A DNA stretch of 64,000 nt from Metaphire vulgaris (GCA_018105865.1 CM030849.1:8096587-8160586); one strand, 5' to 3'. Shown: positions 47,201-60,133, counted from the stretch's first letter. Numbers and translations: made by a program. The notes: generated from the sequence alone by a model not told the origin.

Positions 47201-50200
47201 TTAACACTTGTCTTGTCACGTGTATTTTTGGATTTTCTCAAAAATTTTGGGGACCCGTGATTGATCTGCCCAAGGGCCAAGAATTTCTCCCAACGAGCCT
47301 GATTAACATTGAGTTTCTTACGTGCTGTCAGAATGGAGAAGAGCGGCGGCTGGATTAGCACCGACTTCGTAAGTAACGACAAGCACCATTTGAACAGCAA
47401 TTGAGCAGACAATGAGCAAAAGAGTCAATGACCAGAACAACATTCGTCTTCCTCTAAACAAATAAAGTGCGCTCGAGCAACAACACCCGTAACTATTCTG
47501 ATAACAATAAAAAGTGAAACATCATCATGCATAAAGTGATGAGAGATGGGTCAAAGAAAATCCTCAAAAACCAATAGTATTGTGATTTAAACTTTCCTCT
47601 ACAAGGCTACATAATCTGTTCTACATAATCTATCTTGCTGTTTCCCACCTATTGATCCATGGAATGACCTGATCTTTTGCAAAATGGTACAATAATTGAT
47701 TGACAACTTTGAGAATTAGAACTAATACTGTATGTGTATAATTATAATATAATTATTATTATTGTCATTATCATTGTTATGATTTTTACATTTATTATTT
47801 TTATTATTATTATTATCATCATCATAATCGCCATCATCATAGTTGATAATAATGAAACATCAGAGAAATAATGCATGAGTCGTAGCAACAACTAAAGACT
47901 CACTTGTTTAACATGTATCATATAAGTGACATTTGTTAAAGCACCCCTGACTTTGGCCTTTGCCACGTCCAATTGTCCATTGTACCATAAAAATTGTCTC
48001 AATAATAATTACAATAATAACAACAATACTAACATGTTTTACATAATAAATTTTAAAAATCATTAAATTTTCGGCAAATATGCTTTAAAAATTGAAACTG
48101 TTCAATATCAACCTGGAGAGAAGAAAGAGGAGAATGCACGCAATACAACACAGTTGCCAGTCAACAGCCAAGTACCAAAGCCAACCAATGCACTAAAAAC
48201 AATCACATCATGCAAAATTTATACAAACACAGCTCCAAATACACACAAAAATCATCAGGATTCGTTTAAAATTTAATTCGTCTAAAAGATATAAAAATAT
48301 GAAGATATTTTTTAAACGTGCAAACTACACCACCTTTGGCCATGTAATGAGAAACAGCAAATACACCATAAAAGGATCTGTGATGACGAGACTAGTAGAA
48401 GGCCAGTAATGTGCAGAGAGGGACTGGTGGGGCGGTGGCCCAGGAAGCTGACCAGACGGGGGTGCCAAAATTGACTCGGTGACCTTTTTGCTCATCAAAA
48501 ATTTGTTTATCGACTCGGTCTTGGGCGCTCACCGCCCTCTTCCTTCCTCATGCCACTGTAGAAGGCATACAAAAACATGGCAGACTAAAAATATCCTGGT
48601 TAGACATCACCATGTGTAGCTGACTTTCCGGATCCAACCTTCTATGCACAGATCAGAGCAGAAAGTAATGAAGATCACTTATATTAATTAACGGTTTGCG
48701 CAGCCAACCGCCATACAGCGACAATGGCGTGAGACACGACAAATAAAAATGTCAACTCAATCAGCTCAGTGACTGAATAAAGTCTAAGAGCCATTCATGT
48801 CAGCTATAAAACAATAAATACCGAAGACTTGATGGACTCAGGGTAGAAATTCTGAATGAGAAGCAAATTTGTCCACCAGAATCGCTGACACTGACTGACA
48901 TCGTTTTGAGTCTCAAACCAAATAGGTCCAGTAGCACAATATGGTCGAACAAACGTCCAGATCAAGATCAACACACAAACAGATGGCATCAACCTATCAA
49001 TAAGTCAATCAATCCAATCATTCAACAGTAAGCAACTAAACTAGCAATCAATCAATTTTTGCACAATTTTCATAACAAACTTTTGTCAATAATGACACAG
49101 AAACTTGGACAAACAGTCAAATGAAAAAATACTACCATTGACTGAAGAAAAGTAAAAAATCAATTAGTAAAAATCAAGTAAATTGCCTGAGTATGCTAAT
49201 TACCACTACATACCTAAAATAACGGCGTATAAGGTAGAGAACCAGTTGAAACGCGGTTTTACTTTGCCGTATGTTGTAGGAAAGCAGAAGACCGCTGCAT
49301 AAAACACACAACAATATCAATTATAGCAGAGCAACAAACATCAGAAAATGGGCAAAGATAAAAATTAATACGAATTGTTAAATGCAAACTGTAAATTACC
49401 TCATGAGCAGAAAAGTATCAACTGCATAGAAACAACAGGCAATCGGCTGAAAACTGAATCGACGACCAAATTTCTCAAATTCATTTGGATTTCCTTCAAA
49501 GAAGAGCAAAAGTCAAACAGTTTCCTTTTAAAATAATAGTTCATAAAATGCAGTAGCATAAAATATAAAACTTATATGTGAAAAGTAATGTTACTTTTAA
49601 AATTTTCCATAAAATAGCGAAAATACACTGGTAAATTTTACAATCCACTTTCACGCAACAGTGGCTTTGTGACATATTCACATTTACAAAGCGCAATGAG
49701 CCAATTTGTCAAGCAGACTCTAATCCCATTTCCAACTCTATTCTATAATAGGATAATAAGAAAAATAAGATAATAAATAAGATAATAGGATAAATCTAAT
49801 CTAACCCTAATCTCATTTCTCTCTACACAACGACAGCCTCTGTTATCAAGTAACTCACGTGCCGTGCGTGATGCATACGCTGCTAAGAACGTCTGTCCAA
49901 GAATAATAAGAGCCAAGCCGATAACACGAAGAGCATGGAGGCAGACGATGTCATTTGGATCTATTTCTGACATCACTCGGATGTTCGAGTAGAAAGAAAA
50001 ACAACTGCCAATCTTCACTTTGAAATCTTAAAAGGATAAAAAAACAATTGTTACATTGCTTCAAAATAGCACATTTCAATGCTCCAATCAAATGAAGCAC
50101 ATCATAATATTATTATTATTATCTGACAATTTATATAGCCCTATAACAAGGCCTAAGCCTAAATCAAGAGTGCTTCACAACATAAGGTTAGCAGTCAAAC

Positions 50201-50473
50201 GACACATTGAACAAGTGTGTCTTCAGATTCTTAACGAACTGTTTGTCGGTTGTCGAGTTAGTGACAAAGTTAGTGAGCGAGTTAGTTAGCGAGTTAGTGA
50301 CAAAGTCGGTTGTCGAGTTAGTGATATATATAAAGCCTAAGAGCCTGAATACGGAACAATGACCATCACTGTTAAAATGATTAATTGAATATACAACTTA
50401 CAAAAAAGTGCCTAAAAATAAGCAGCTACCTTGGTACTGCCTTCCATAGCGCTATATAAATTCAACTAGATTG

Positions 50474-50509
<36 letters not shown>

Positions 50510-53500
50510 ATTTATTTACTTACTAACTACTTGTACAAAACCCAAGACCTTATATTTTTCAATATTTATTGAATTTATACGTGGTTCTAATTTTGGCTTG
50601 AAGACCAATCAGAGACCTGGTTGAAAACAAAATGCCCTTCGAAGGAGCGTTCTGTCGGGAGGGTCCCAAGATCCTCCGAGCTCAGTACGATGTTCGTCAT
50701 GAGCACCATCACCATCCGTTGAACAGGAAGACGGATCGTCGGACCTACGAACGGTCCCTGCAGTTGCCGTATGATCTCTCTGGTGCAGCTCACTTGGGGA
50801 CGGGGGTGGTGAAACCATCTGCGGTCCATTCGGATTGATGCTGTATATCAGTTTCCATCGCATTCGCGCAGTAAACCGATACCAGAGATCAAATGCCGTT
50901 CCAAAAAGACAGATGACAAACAGCAACAACAGCAGACTCCTGCAGAAAAAATGCAACCATAGAACTAGATCAGTGGTTGATAACCAGGGGTACTAGTACC
51001 CTTTGGGGGTACTTGAAGGACGTTGCGGGATACTAAATAATCCCGAACTAAAGTCTGTTTAAAGACGTTTACTACAATTTACCCTGTAAACTAAACAAAT
51101 ACTGTATAAATTTTTGCACTAAATTAGAAATTCTACAGAAAAATCCCACTTTCTGGCAAGTGCAAAATGTGTGACAGATGTCCTGGGATAAGGTATGCTG
51201 GTAGGGGGTACATTGTTTTCTCTTATACTTGTTTCAGGGGTACGTAATCATAAAAAGGTTAAGAACCACTGAACTAGATACTGCACTGCAATGTACACCA
51301 TAATGCAGAATTTAGACAATATCCTAAAGTCCTAATATAAAAAACTCATTTTAAAATGCAATTCAATGTAAATTCACTTCAATTTCTCTGGCACTCGTGA
51401 AAGCTTAAGGCCTATGAACTAACTCTTGGCATTTTCTCCGGCACCTCTTCTCATCCTCAATCCGGTCTTGTGTTCTTATGCTGTGCTGGTCATAGCACAT
51501 GTTTTGATAATTGTGTGTGGCTGCTTTGTCAGTTATTTACTATAGAGAACCTTTTTCGTAAACAGCCATCAGCTTCATGCCTATTGCTGCTAACATATCA
51601 AAGAAAAGTGAAACCTGACCCATTACAACAGCGCCCTTGACTTTGGTAGACGCCATGCATATGGTACTATATAAATTGTCTAAATAATAATTACACAGAA
51701 AAGTTTAACTTCCAATCCATGTCAGCAGACACGTGACTGCGAGAGAAATTAAGTTTCTGGCCTCTCGGGTATTAAACCCGACCGATAAATCGGCTTTTTG
51801 ATATGATGGTCTACCGAGTGAACCACTGAGCAGACCACCAGAAATTTTTTTCACAAATTAAGACAATTTGGTGCTGAAACTATACCCAACTACAATTTAC
51901 AAACATACTCCAAATCCTAGGCAAAACCAATATGCTGTGGCCGATTAGGCTGGCAAAACATTTTAGTTGACCATAGATGCTAATCTTACAATGTACAGTA
52001 AAACCCTGGAATAAACTGGAGCTGCTTGGAACAGGTGACTGTCGCATTGAAGATCTTGACCCAGTTGATACTCCACACACCTTAAAACATACATAAGAAA
52101 ATTCTGTGTCAAATAATTCAACAGCTGAAATGCATCTTTTATTTAACACTTATTTTGGAAACAAAAATTTATTAAGAAAACACCAGAAATGCAGTCAGAA
52201 ATAAGACAAATTGCATGGTTACTACAGAACACTTTAAACGTCTCATTTCTGACAAATTATGAGGAAGAAACTGCTTCAAAAAAGAAGCTTGGAAAGAAAA
52301 GTCGAAAAGAAGAAGAAAAGGAGGCCACAAAAAACAAAAGCCATTTAACAATAAATAGAAAAATACCTATTCTTAATATTAAGTAATTACAACACCAATA
52401 TCTTTAAATAAATAGTCATTATATCTTTAAATAAATAGTCATTCTCATGAATAATAGTGCAACTATTATTTCACGCCATACAAAAATGAAAATGCTGCCA
52501 GCTAAATGATGAACATAAATACAGAGCATTAAATGTTTCTTATTAGCCCAAGCTTCAGAACTCCAATCTAAAATTTACCTATTTTTATAAATTGATTCTA
52601 AAATTTGAAATGTGACAGATCATAATTATTAAAACAGTATAAATAAAATGAAAATTCTGCCAAAGGTTCAACTGCCCACCTTCAATAAGCTCAGATGAAT
52701 AATGTTCAATTGCAGTTTCATTGCAAGATTCAACGGCACAAAGACCCCAAAACAATCCTGAAGAACTCTGCAACCAATCATAATTGATATTGCATAACAA
52801 CAGATTACAAATAATTAAATAAGTAAAATCTTGTAAATCTATCTAGCTCTTTTGTATGTATGTAGGTACCATAGTAGATTATTATTGCTAGGGTCTTAAT
52901 CTACCATTGAAATAGCTATAGCCGAAGTGTGGTGGTCAGCCGTGCGAGGTCCATTTCAAAGATCAGCCACAGTGAGAAACAACAAGACAGACTGTGAAGG
53001 AAAAGGCAAGTTCTTCAACATTGGATAGTGTCACTGGCATGAGACGATTTAAAATATAAAGTAAAACTAAACTATAATCTAAATACTCAATCATCCAATT
53101 CTTACAAAAGGTTTCTGAAGAGGCGGGGTAAAGTTAGCACTGAAGTCTACAAGACAATACAAGGAATCGTTGAGGGCTTGGCATTCGTCAAAATCTCCAA
53201 AGAAGACTTTATTGTTGCCAAGAAGTGAAGAATCAATTTTTCCTGTTGCATCAAAATCTGAAAATAAATCGAAACTGTAGAAATACACTGCAATACTAGT
53301 GATGTAAAAAAACGTGTTTTTTTTATTTTCGTGAAATATTTCATGTTTTATTCGTGTTTTTTTCAAGTTTTTTATGAAAGATTCGTTTTTTTCGTTTCAC
53401 ACTACTGTGTATGGCACATACTTTGCTAGCCTGTCCTAAAAAGTCAGTTATTGTAGCATTACTAATTTTTATAACAATAAATTCACCATCAGTGTCAAAA

Positions 53501-56118
53501 TGTATTTAAACTTGAACCATAACCAAACAAATCATTTAACCAGAACACTGAATACAATGTTACAAACACAAATGAAATATTTATGTAATGAGAATTACCC
53601 GGTACTAGTGTAATGAAAATTAGGCAGTGTTTACAATACTTTGTAAAGTTATTAGTTCCAGTAAAATAAGCAGATAGTAATAATTAATACTAATACTGTT
53701 TGTTTTCAGTTTCACTTATCTACAATTCGCTTACATTCTATCAAAATGCAATGTCCACAACATCGCAAAACGGTCATAACAAATAGAAAAAAATTTGGCG
53801 TTAGCCATCTATGACTAGCTATTAAATGTCACACTTGTGTGTGTATTGCTATGCAACTGTCATGGAACTGTCAGCATGTTTTTATTGTCTATTTTTCACT
53901 ACTATTAAATGCCTTCAAAACTTGTTCAGAACTGAGTTCAGCTTCATCATCCTCTTCATCAAAGCTGGTCTCATTCACAGATTCATCTAGTAGCTTAAAA
54001 TATTGAACATCTGAGTGATATTTGTGTGGCTCTTACATGCTATGATGCTCAGTACATAACAGATTAAGCAGAAATAGGCCTACTTATAACCATCTTCTGG
54101 AGTTCTGGTTCAACATTGCCTAAAATAATTAAAAATGCACAGTTTACAGTCACAGTACTCACTGGTGAGTGATAAATAACAGAATCAGTTTCTCAAGACT
54201 CCCCAAAATTTATGAATTGGTTATCTTGATAGGCAATGGTAGCTGATTGAAAAAAAGCCGGTAAAGACTGTTACAGCTCCAGATTCGATTTGAGGTAACT
54301 TGTAAACCAGCAGGCAAAAAGAATAAACAACTAATTAGCATAATGAAACATATTATATATAACTGAGTGATAATAAGGGATTAAGACATGCAAAGCCAAA
54401 CAAAACAGCCAGTATTTGCCAAACGGTTTTATGTTGGAATGAAATGCTACCGCAATAGACTACATAAATTAAAATATTTATCATTATTCAACCAACAAAA
54501 CTAACCTCTATATCTGTATAACTTGTGCCTGTTCGCTGACTTGACAAAATAAAATAGATCGTCTGTTTGCAAGTATTTACCATAGAAATCTAACCACAGT
54601 TAGATTTCTATGGTGTTTACTTAGGTAGTCAGAGTTGCCAGATGGTAAACTTAAATAAGTAAGAGGCTAGCATCTAGGCAAATCAATGACTGAAATCTGT
54701 TATAGCTGTCATTACTAATTAGTCAGGACTATTGCAAAAGTTAGGTACTTATCATATATTTACTTAGTAATTACAAAATATTTATTTATATTTGTTAGAA
54801 AATTATCAAATATAACTGTAATTATGAAATTATATTAAAATTCAATGTAATTACAGATTTATCAATTGATTTGAAACTTTCACGTGTTTTTTTCAGCATG
54901 TGTAATATTTCATAAAAAACGTGTTTCTTTCGAAAAAAACATTTGAAATATTTCACGCTCACATCACTATGCAATACTTTCTTAACACGTTGAACGCTAG
55001 AGATGTCAACTGACGTCCTTATTTTGGTTTCTCAGGGCGCTAGGGACGTCAGATGACGTCCTTGGTTCAATTCCAAATATTTTAGCTTATGCGGATCTTA
55101 GAATCATTCTTCTGCTTCCTTTAGCTACTAGAATGAGTGACCAATCAAAAAGGCGTATTCTATGGAAGATGTATGAATATTTGTCCTACAAACATTTGTT
55201 CAAAATACCACCATATACTCAACCACAGCCTCGTAATTATAATCCTCCCTGACGCGTCGTATAAGCGTACACTCGGAGAATTCCTGCTACGATGTAATTA
55301 CGTGGCTTGCATTGTCAAGTCTTCCATCCAGTGAAGCGGACAATTTTTGGCTCGAGGTGTGAGGGAGGCATTTGGACCAGATAATAAAGGTTGGAATTTA
55401 AATTGAAATTGTTTCCATTTTATGGCAGTAATTTCTCCAATCGCTATTGTTGAGCTAACTATTGTTCCGTCACCTTACAGGGCACCGGCATTTTTCCTAT
55501 GAATTGGCGCATACCTGAGTAAAGTGAACATGATACTAGTAACAGATGGCTTCTAAACGCATCTGCTTCAAAATATTTCCCCCTACAGGCGTCTAACGTG
55601 ATTGTGCCTTGAAAATAATCTAGCGGCATTCACGTAGGTCACGCATGAACGCATTCGACACCAGCCGCGTCCTAGGAATCCATCGTATCGCAGTCAACGT
55701 GTTAAGAACCAAATGCCAAATATTTAGCAGCCTACTCTTGATAGACAAGTATGAGAAACTCTCAAAAGAATTTAATTTTGGGTGATGCAGGCACTTTCTA
55801 ACTTGAAGAAATCACACTCCTGCATCGATAGTAAGTAAGATGAAATTTCTATAGCACTGCAAAAAAGTTTGGCACAGTGCACCAGCTTATTCACAGGCAC
55901 TCAAAAAATAGGTTTACGCATTTCAATTATAAATGAATCAACAAAACGAGTAATGGCCATATTTTAAATTTCAAAAGAACATTGATAAACATAATAAAGC
56001 AAGATAATAGAAATGTAGTACTGAAAAACAATAATTGCTCAAAACAATGGCCACCTACTTGGACTATAATCTATTGAACTGTTAAGCAGAATGGACTGAA
56101 GCTGATTCACACAATCAT
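44276..56118 (-). CDS. nrf-6-like: Nose-resistant-to-fluoxetine (NRF-6)-like acyltransferase 3 membrane protein
   Basis: Exons in coding order: 56059-56118, 53106-53257, 52680-52767, 52005-52080, 50617-50939, 49859-50026, 49400-49493, 49214-49294, 48822-48993, 48113-48192, 47322-47453, 46008-46134, 45686-45872, 44538-44680, 44276-44371. All phases join, giving about 658 aa. The N-terminus is an NRF domain (CVNQLQSILL, FDATGK, FGDFDEC, WGLCAVESC, VTCS). Next come a membrane segment, a Pro/Ser/His-rich linker of about 75 residues, and an acyltransferase-3 domain of roughly ten helices. Family landmarks are VDTFLLMSGLLLSY, RRYFRLMPSV, WWTNLL, CIGWLWYLAVDWQ, KPYCRAVPFLAGLLLG, LFSWKGWVVLSRLSFGAYLFH and a final helix ending CPVHRMLS. 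Members are multi-pass proteins with acyl-transfer chemistry inferred from bacterial relatives; roles in lipid or drug uptake come from worm mutants. The usual helix-1 histidine is Gln here. The 5' end is uncertain. Confidence 0.9.
45122..45530 (+). mobile_element. 5S rRNA-headed SINE
   Basis: The head resembles 5S rRNA through its internal promoter: CACACCAAAGTTAAGCAACG, GGTTAGTCCTTGGATGGGTC and ACCACCTGAGGAT...GTGGTGCTG. The body follows (GCTAAGCTGCGAAGGTAAA, AGTAATGGCAACCTA, CCTACTCTAGATTAATGGC) and ends TACCTTTACCTTTTA, with a TATT run inside. It lies in an intron of the NRF-like gene. Confidence 0.8.
47011..47301. mobile_element. hAT-type MITE 20 bases from an NRF-like donor site
   Basis: Ends CAGGCCTGCCGAGAGG / CCCAACGAGCCTG; flanks GCTAACAT and ATTAACAT agree at six of eight. 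It is related to 59539-60089 by its GAGAGGGGGCA and GGGGCCC parts. Confidence 0.6.
48310..48640 (+). mobile_element. LINE C-terminal remnant split by a hAT MITE
   Basis: Frames read FGHVMRNSKYTIKGSVMTRL and, after the insert, KHGRLKISWLD, a LINE RT tail. It lies in an NRF-like intron. Confidence 0.6.
48404..48558. mobile_element. hAT-type MITE nested in a LINE remnant
   Basis: It has a perfect duplication TAGAAGGC (48396-48403, 48559-48566) and ends CAGTAATG / CATGCCACTG. It carries one GGTGACCTTTTTGCTCATC motif. Confidence 0.8.
50971..51271. mobile_element. hAT-type MITE 32 bases upstream of an NRF-like exon
   Basis: Ends CAGTGGTTGATAACC / AGGTTAAGAACCACTG with perfect duplication AACTAGAT (50963-50970, 51272-51279). 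This terminus (CAGTGGTTCTTAACC) is widespread among animal hAT elements. Confidence 0.88.
53297..54969. mobile_element. hAT-type element with TAGTGATGT ends, 1.67 kb
   Basis: Ends TAGTGATGT / ACATCACTA with perfect duplication TGCAATAC (53289-53296, 54970-54977). Subterminal GTGAAATATTTCATG and AAACGTGTTT repeats are present. No transposase frame was recognised. It lies in the NRF-like intron between 53258 and 56058. Confidence 0.8.
54986..55701. mobile_element. piggyBac-type MITE
   Basis: TTAA flanks both sides (54982-54985, 55702-55705). The ends are CACGTTGAACGC / GCAGTCAACGTG. Near the left end GACGTC-type repeats recur (TCAACTGACGTCC, TCAGATGACGTCC). Only 16 bases separate it from the preceding hAT element. 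Confidence 0.75.
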
Positions 56119-56361
56119 CTGCCATGATTGTCTTTCATTCACCTGTAGCATTGAAACTAAAAATCAAAATGATCATTCTGATTATGCAAAACATAACATT
56201 TAATTGGAAGCCAAATAAGACTGCTAATATAACAAAGTTTCAAGCAAACAGATTACATAAAACAGTCCCAGTATATGACCTGCTGGTTGCACAGATAAAA
56301 TTCAAATAATTACAATGGTAACATTTGTTCATTAATTACCAAGGAAACTATATATTGCATC

Positions 56362-56403
<42 letters not shown>

Positions 56404-56545
56404 CAATGTGTGCATTATTTGACTAAGTGAATACACTTAGACTGATCGGATGTGAAGCAACAGAGCACTGGAGAACCTTGTGAACCACATCCAAATAAAT
56501 CTAGAAAGTTATTCATAAATGACAAATTCTTCTGGTAAAAATTTG

Positions 56546-57172
56546 AACTAAAAGATTCATGAAGAAATTTCTCATCTGGTCAAAAATAACAGACCAAACA
56601 ACATGATTTCTTGAAGTTGCTAACAACATATAAAATTAAACTTTGATGAGAATTTTAATTTTAAGCAACATTAAAAACAGTCTGAAGTGGAATAGTATTG
56701 GGAGGCTACTTTATATTCATAATATTTGCTGAAGTTCACTTTTCAGCCAGAAAAGCAATTTCTATAACCTAGTATGGACTATAAATTAATCAAGGCATGG
56801 ACTGCCATCATATGACTGGCAAGCAACATGATTTAATCAAACAACATGATTTCTTGAAGTTGCTAACAACATATAAAATTAAACTTTGGTGAGAACTAAA
56901 AGATTCATGAAGAAATTTCTCGTCTGGTCAAAAATAACAAAACCAAACAACATGATTTCATAAAGTTTCTGACAACATATAAAATTAAACTTTGGTGAGA
57001 ATTTTAATTTGAAGCAAAATTTAAAACAGCCTGAACTGGAATAGTATTGGGAGGCTACTTTATATTCATAATATTCGCTGAAGTTCACTTTTCAGCCAGA
57101 AAAGCAATTTCTATAACCTAGTATGGACTATAAATTAGTGAAAGCATGGACTGCCGTCATATGACTGGCAAT
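56546..57172. repeat. Direct duplication, two units of ~348 bp
   Basis: The segment starting AACTAAAAGATTCATGAAG occurs at 56546 and again at 56894. The copies share AGTATTGGGAGGCTACTTTA and CAGCCAGAAAAGCAATTTCT with few changes. It lies upstream of the supported NRF-like exons, between 56118 and the candidate first exon. Confidence 0.85.
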
Positions 57173-57429
57173 ATTTTCAGCCATGTGAGCTTCGTCAAAT
57201 CAAAATATGACTACTCTGTACCGAAGAAAGCTCTTATTAGTAGCTTCGGAGATTTCACCACACTATTAATAGTAATGCGAAATTTTAACAATAATTTCAT
57301 TATTACAATTAATTGCGATTAAAGTAAACAGTTTCCTGCTTACTTATTTTCTCTCACTTAAGTAAATACACAATGTTGCATATAACGACAAATAAATCAA
57401 ATAACGAAAAACAAAACAATTACATTTAC

Positions 57430-57505
57430 CATAAATGCGCGCGTGTATATCTGCTGAATTTACTTCGAAATAAGTTGAAATTTCATAATTTTTAAAATTT
57501 TCCAT
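57430..57505 (-). CDS. Possible first coding exon of the NRF-like gene
   Basis: An ATG at 57505 opens 25 codons ending in G|GTAAATG, a phase-1 donor that joins in frame to the exon at 56118 (giving D-DCVNQL). With it the coding total is 2055 nt, exactly 685 codons. The encoded start (MENFKNYEIS) is not a signal peptide, which an NRF-domain protein should have. The true first exon may therefore lie elsewhere. An alternative start at 56125 (MADDCVNQ) is preceded by an in-frame stop and also lacks a signal peptide. Confidence 0.3.
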
Positions 57506-57574
57506 AAACGCATAAAGCCTCAATTAAAACTGCTGCCACTATCGCCAGATTCGCCACTTTAACATTTCAAACTA

Positions 57575-58019
57575 AGTGATGCCAGTGAACTTTTTGAAAA
57601 AAGCCCAGATTGTGCCTTTAAAAAGCCCATAAAAGCCCAGATTTGAAAACGGGCTCAAATTTCCTCAAAAAGCCTGTAACCCAAGTTCAAAATTTGCGAA
57701 AAATTGTCATTCTCGCTGTGATAACCTGGTAAATTGAGTAGTCATTTGCCCCTAAAAAGTGGCGATGACTTTTTTGCTTTTTTGCTTGTCGGACTAAATT
57801 GAGGAGAATTGAAAATAGCCTACTAATATAAAACACTACAACACAGATAGAAAGAGTTCAAAGAGTGCGCTGGACACAGTCAAAGCATTCAAATTTCAGA
57901 TTCAAAATGCCAAATATTGCAAAAATAATCCATTTTCAGGAAATTTTAAAAAAATCCCAGCTCCCCAGACTAGGTCCGAAAAGCCCAGATATGGAGGAAA
58001 ACTCAGCACTGGCATCGCT
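57575..58019. mobile_element. MITE with AGTGATGCCAGTG ends
   Basis: The 13-base ends AGTGATGCCAGTG / CACTGGCATCGCT match at 12 positions. The interior repeats AAAAGCCCAGAT and carries one GATGACTTTTTTGC motif. No target duplication is evident. It lies just upstream of the candidate first NRF-like exon. Confidence 0.55.
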
Positions 58020-58169
58020 GGAATCACTATAAGTATAAGACTAGTAGACTACACTACTGTAACTCAGTAGGCCTATTTCACAATCTTCCAAAAGCTTCGA
58101 TATGTAAACTCCATTCAAGTTCAAGGTGCTCTAACTCGTGCAGTTACCAAATCACCAAAATTCTGCTAT

Positions 58170-58176
58170 ATCACTA

Positions 58177-58250
<74 letters not shown>

Positions 58251-58740
58251 GGCAATTTCTTCAGCGCAATAAAGATTACGTCGACTTAAGGTCCAAGGCA
58301 AGAGCGCTTAACAAGTCGAGTCAAACCCTATCAAATAGCCTAAATATGTGTTTAAGTTTTTGCGGAAGGATTCAGCTGAGGCTGCCTCGGTCACGACATC
58401 AGATAACTCGTTCCATAGCATCGGGTTAGCTTTGGAAAGGACCTCTCACCGAACACGGGGGTCTTCGATGGCCGGGGGACGATCAATCTCATTTCGTTGG
58501 CCCGACCGGAGTCGTGATCTAGCTCCGCTCATTCGTGGTTGTTCGCTGGACCTGCGTATTGAGGTATTCCGGACAGGAGTCACAGGACGGGTCGTGAAGT
58601 ACGCGGTAAGTGAACCAACAGCGTTTGAAGACAATCCGCTGTCGAACACGGAGCCAGTGGAGGCGGTCCCACAGCAAGGGTGAGATGTGATCACTCCAAC
58701 GGCACCAGGTTCATCATCGCCTGTAGGCGATGCAGCTTAC
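58170..58740 (-). mobile_element. (ATT)n-tailed retroposon 3' fragments (first of two)
   Basis: An ATT array at 58170-58247 is followed by AATTTCTTCAGCGCAATAAA, GAGCGCTTAACAAG and a G+C-rich segment. A second array (58769-58839) is followed by the related CAATATCTCCAGCGCAGTAA and GAAAGGATTCCGCAGAGACAG. These look like two copies of one retroposon family in reverse orientation. Confidence 0.5.
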
Positions 58741-58784
58741 TGTCCGGTAGGCCAAGCAATATATCCAATATATTATTATTATTA

Positions 58785-58839
<55 letters not shown>

Positions 58840-59538
58840 TCTAGACAATATCTCCAGCGCAGTAAACAAGGGTTACAAGGCTAAGTTGGCAGTAGTAATT
58901 TAAGGCCTACGACAAAAGCGCTTTGACATAATTCTATCAGTAAAATCCTATATTAAATAGGTGTGTTTTTAAGTTCCTAAGAAAGGATTCCGCAGAGACA
59001 GCTTCCGACACAACGTCAGGTAACGAGTTCCAAATTAACGGATTCCGGATATAGGCTATACATATACAGGGTGCGATTTGTGACCTGGAGCAGTGGGGAG
59101 GATATGTCGAGCTTGGGGGAAATGTAGTTGTTGGGGAAGTGTAGCAGTGGGGGGATGTAGTGGTGGGGGGATGTAGCAGTAGGCAGTGTTGTAAAGTATT
59201 TAAATACTTTAGTATTTAAATAGGCTACTATTTATTATAGGCCTACTTTATCCAGTATTTAAGAAAGTATTGAAACACCCATCCAAAATTAAGTATTTCA
59301 TGGACTGCATCGTCGAGGTCGACGAATTGCGATCACCGGTGGGTTTCTTTGTGTGCGAGTGAACCCGATTCTTGAATGGCAAGTTCTTGGGCATTTGTCG
59401 CATGACCATTTTCCAGGATTGTTGTGGGTGGCCTCCTTTCGCAGGGATCTTTTGTGTTCCAGTATTGCAACACGCTGTTCTTCAAATTTTACAACTGCCT
59501 TGTGAGTATTTAATATAGTATTTAAATATCATACAGCA

Positions 59539-60089
59539 GGCCCTCCGAGAGGGGGGCAGGGGGGGCAACTGCACAGGGGCCCGGCGGTCTGGAGGGGGCC
59601 CGGGCCGATGATGAATATGTATAATTAACAATAAAATGAATAATAACACTAAAGAATGGTTAAAAATGTCAGTTCAGCAGAGGGGCCCGGCGAGCACAAG
59701 GGGGCCGGGACACAGTGCTAAATAAACGGCAACAAACGAAGCAAACGAAAAAAAAAAAAAAAAAAAAAAAAAAGGTCGTCAACATAAAAAGGTCGTAAAC
59801 ATTTATAATAAACGGCTGACGAGCAAAAAAAAATAAAAAATAAATAAATAAAAAGGTCGTCAACATAAAAAGGTCGTAAACATTTATAATAAACGGCTGA
59901 CGAGCAAAAAAAAATAAAAAATAAATAAATAAAAAGGTCGTCAACATAAAAAGGTCGTAAACATTTATAATAAACGGCTGACGAGCAAAAAAAAAAAAAA
60001 AAAAAAAGGTCTTCAAGAAAAAATTATGACTTGTCAAGGGCCCGTCGGCCATTCTGCACAGGGGCCCGGAATTTCTCTCGGAGGGCCTG
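59539..60089. mobile_element. Third-level hAT-type MITE with internal 81-bp repeats
   Basis: Ends CAGGCCCTCCGAGAG / CTCTCGGAGGGCCTG with perfect duplication TCATACAG (59531-59538, 60090-60097). Three 81-bp tandem units (59774-60007) each hold AAAAAGGTCGTCAACATAAA and GACGAGCAAAAAA. Confidence 0.88.
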
Positions 60090-60133
60090 TCATACAGTAT
60101 TTGGATTATTTAAGAAATTTAAATACTTTTGAT

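Noticed and set aside
50632..50838. Plus-strand frame with a His run (EHHHHP).
   Set aside because: It is a shadow of the NRF-like linker exon on the minus strand.
59669..60052. Repetitive 127-residue frame with three hydrophobic repeats.
   Set aside because: It is the antisense translation of 81-bp A-rich tandem repeats inside a MITE.
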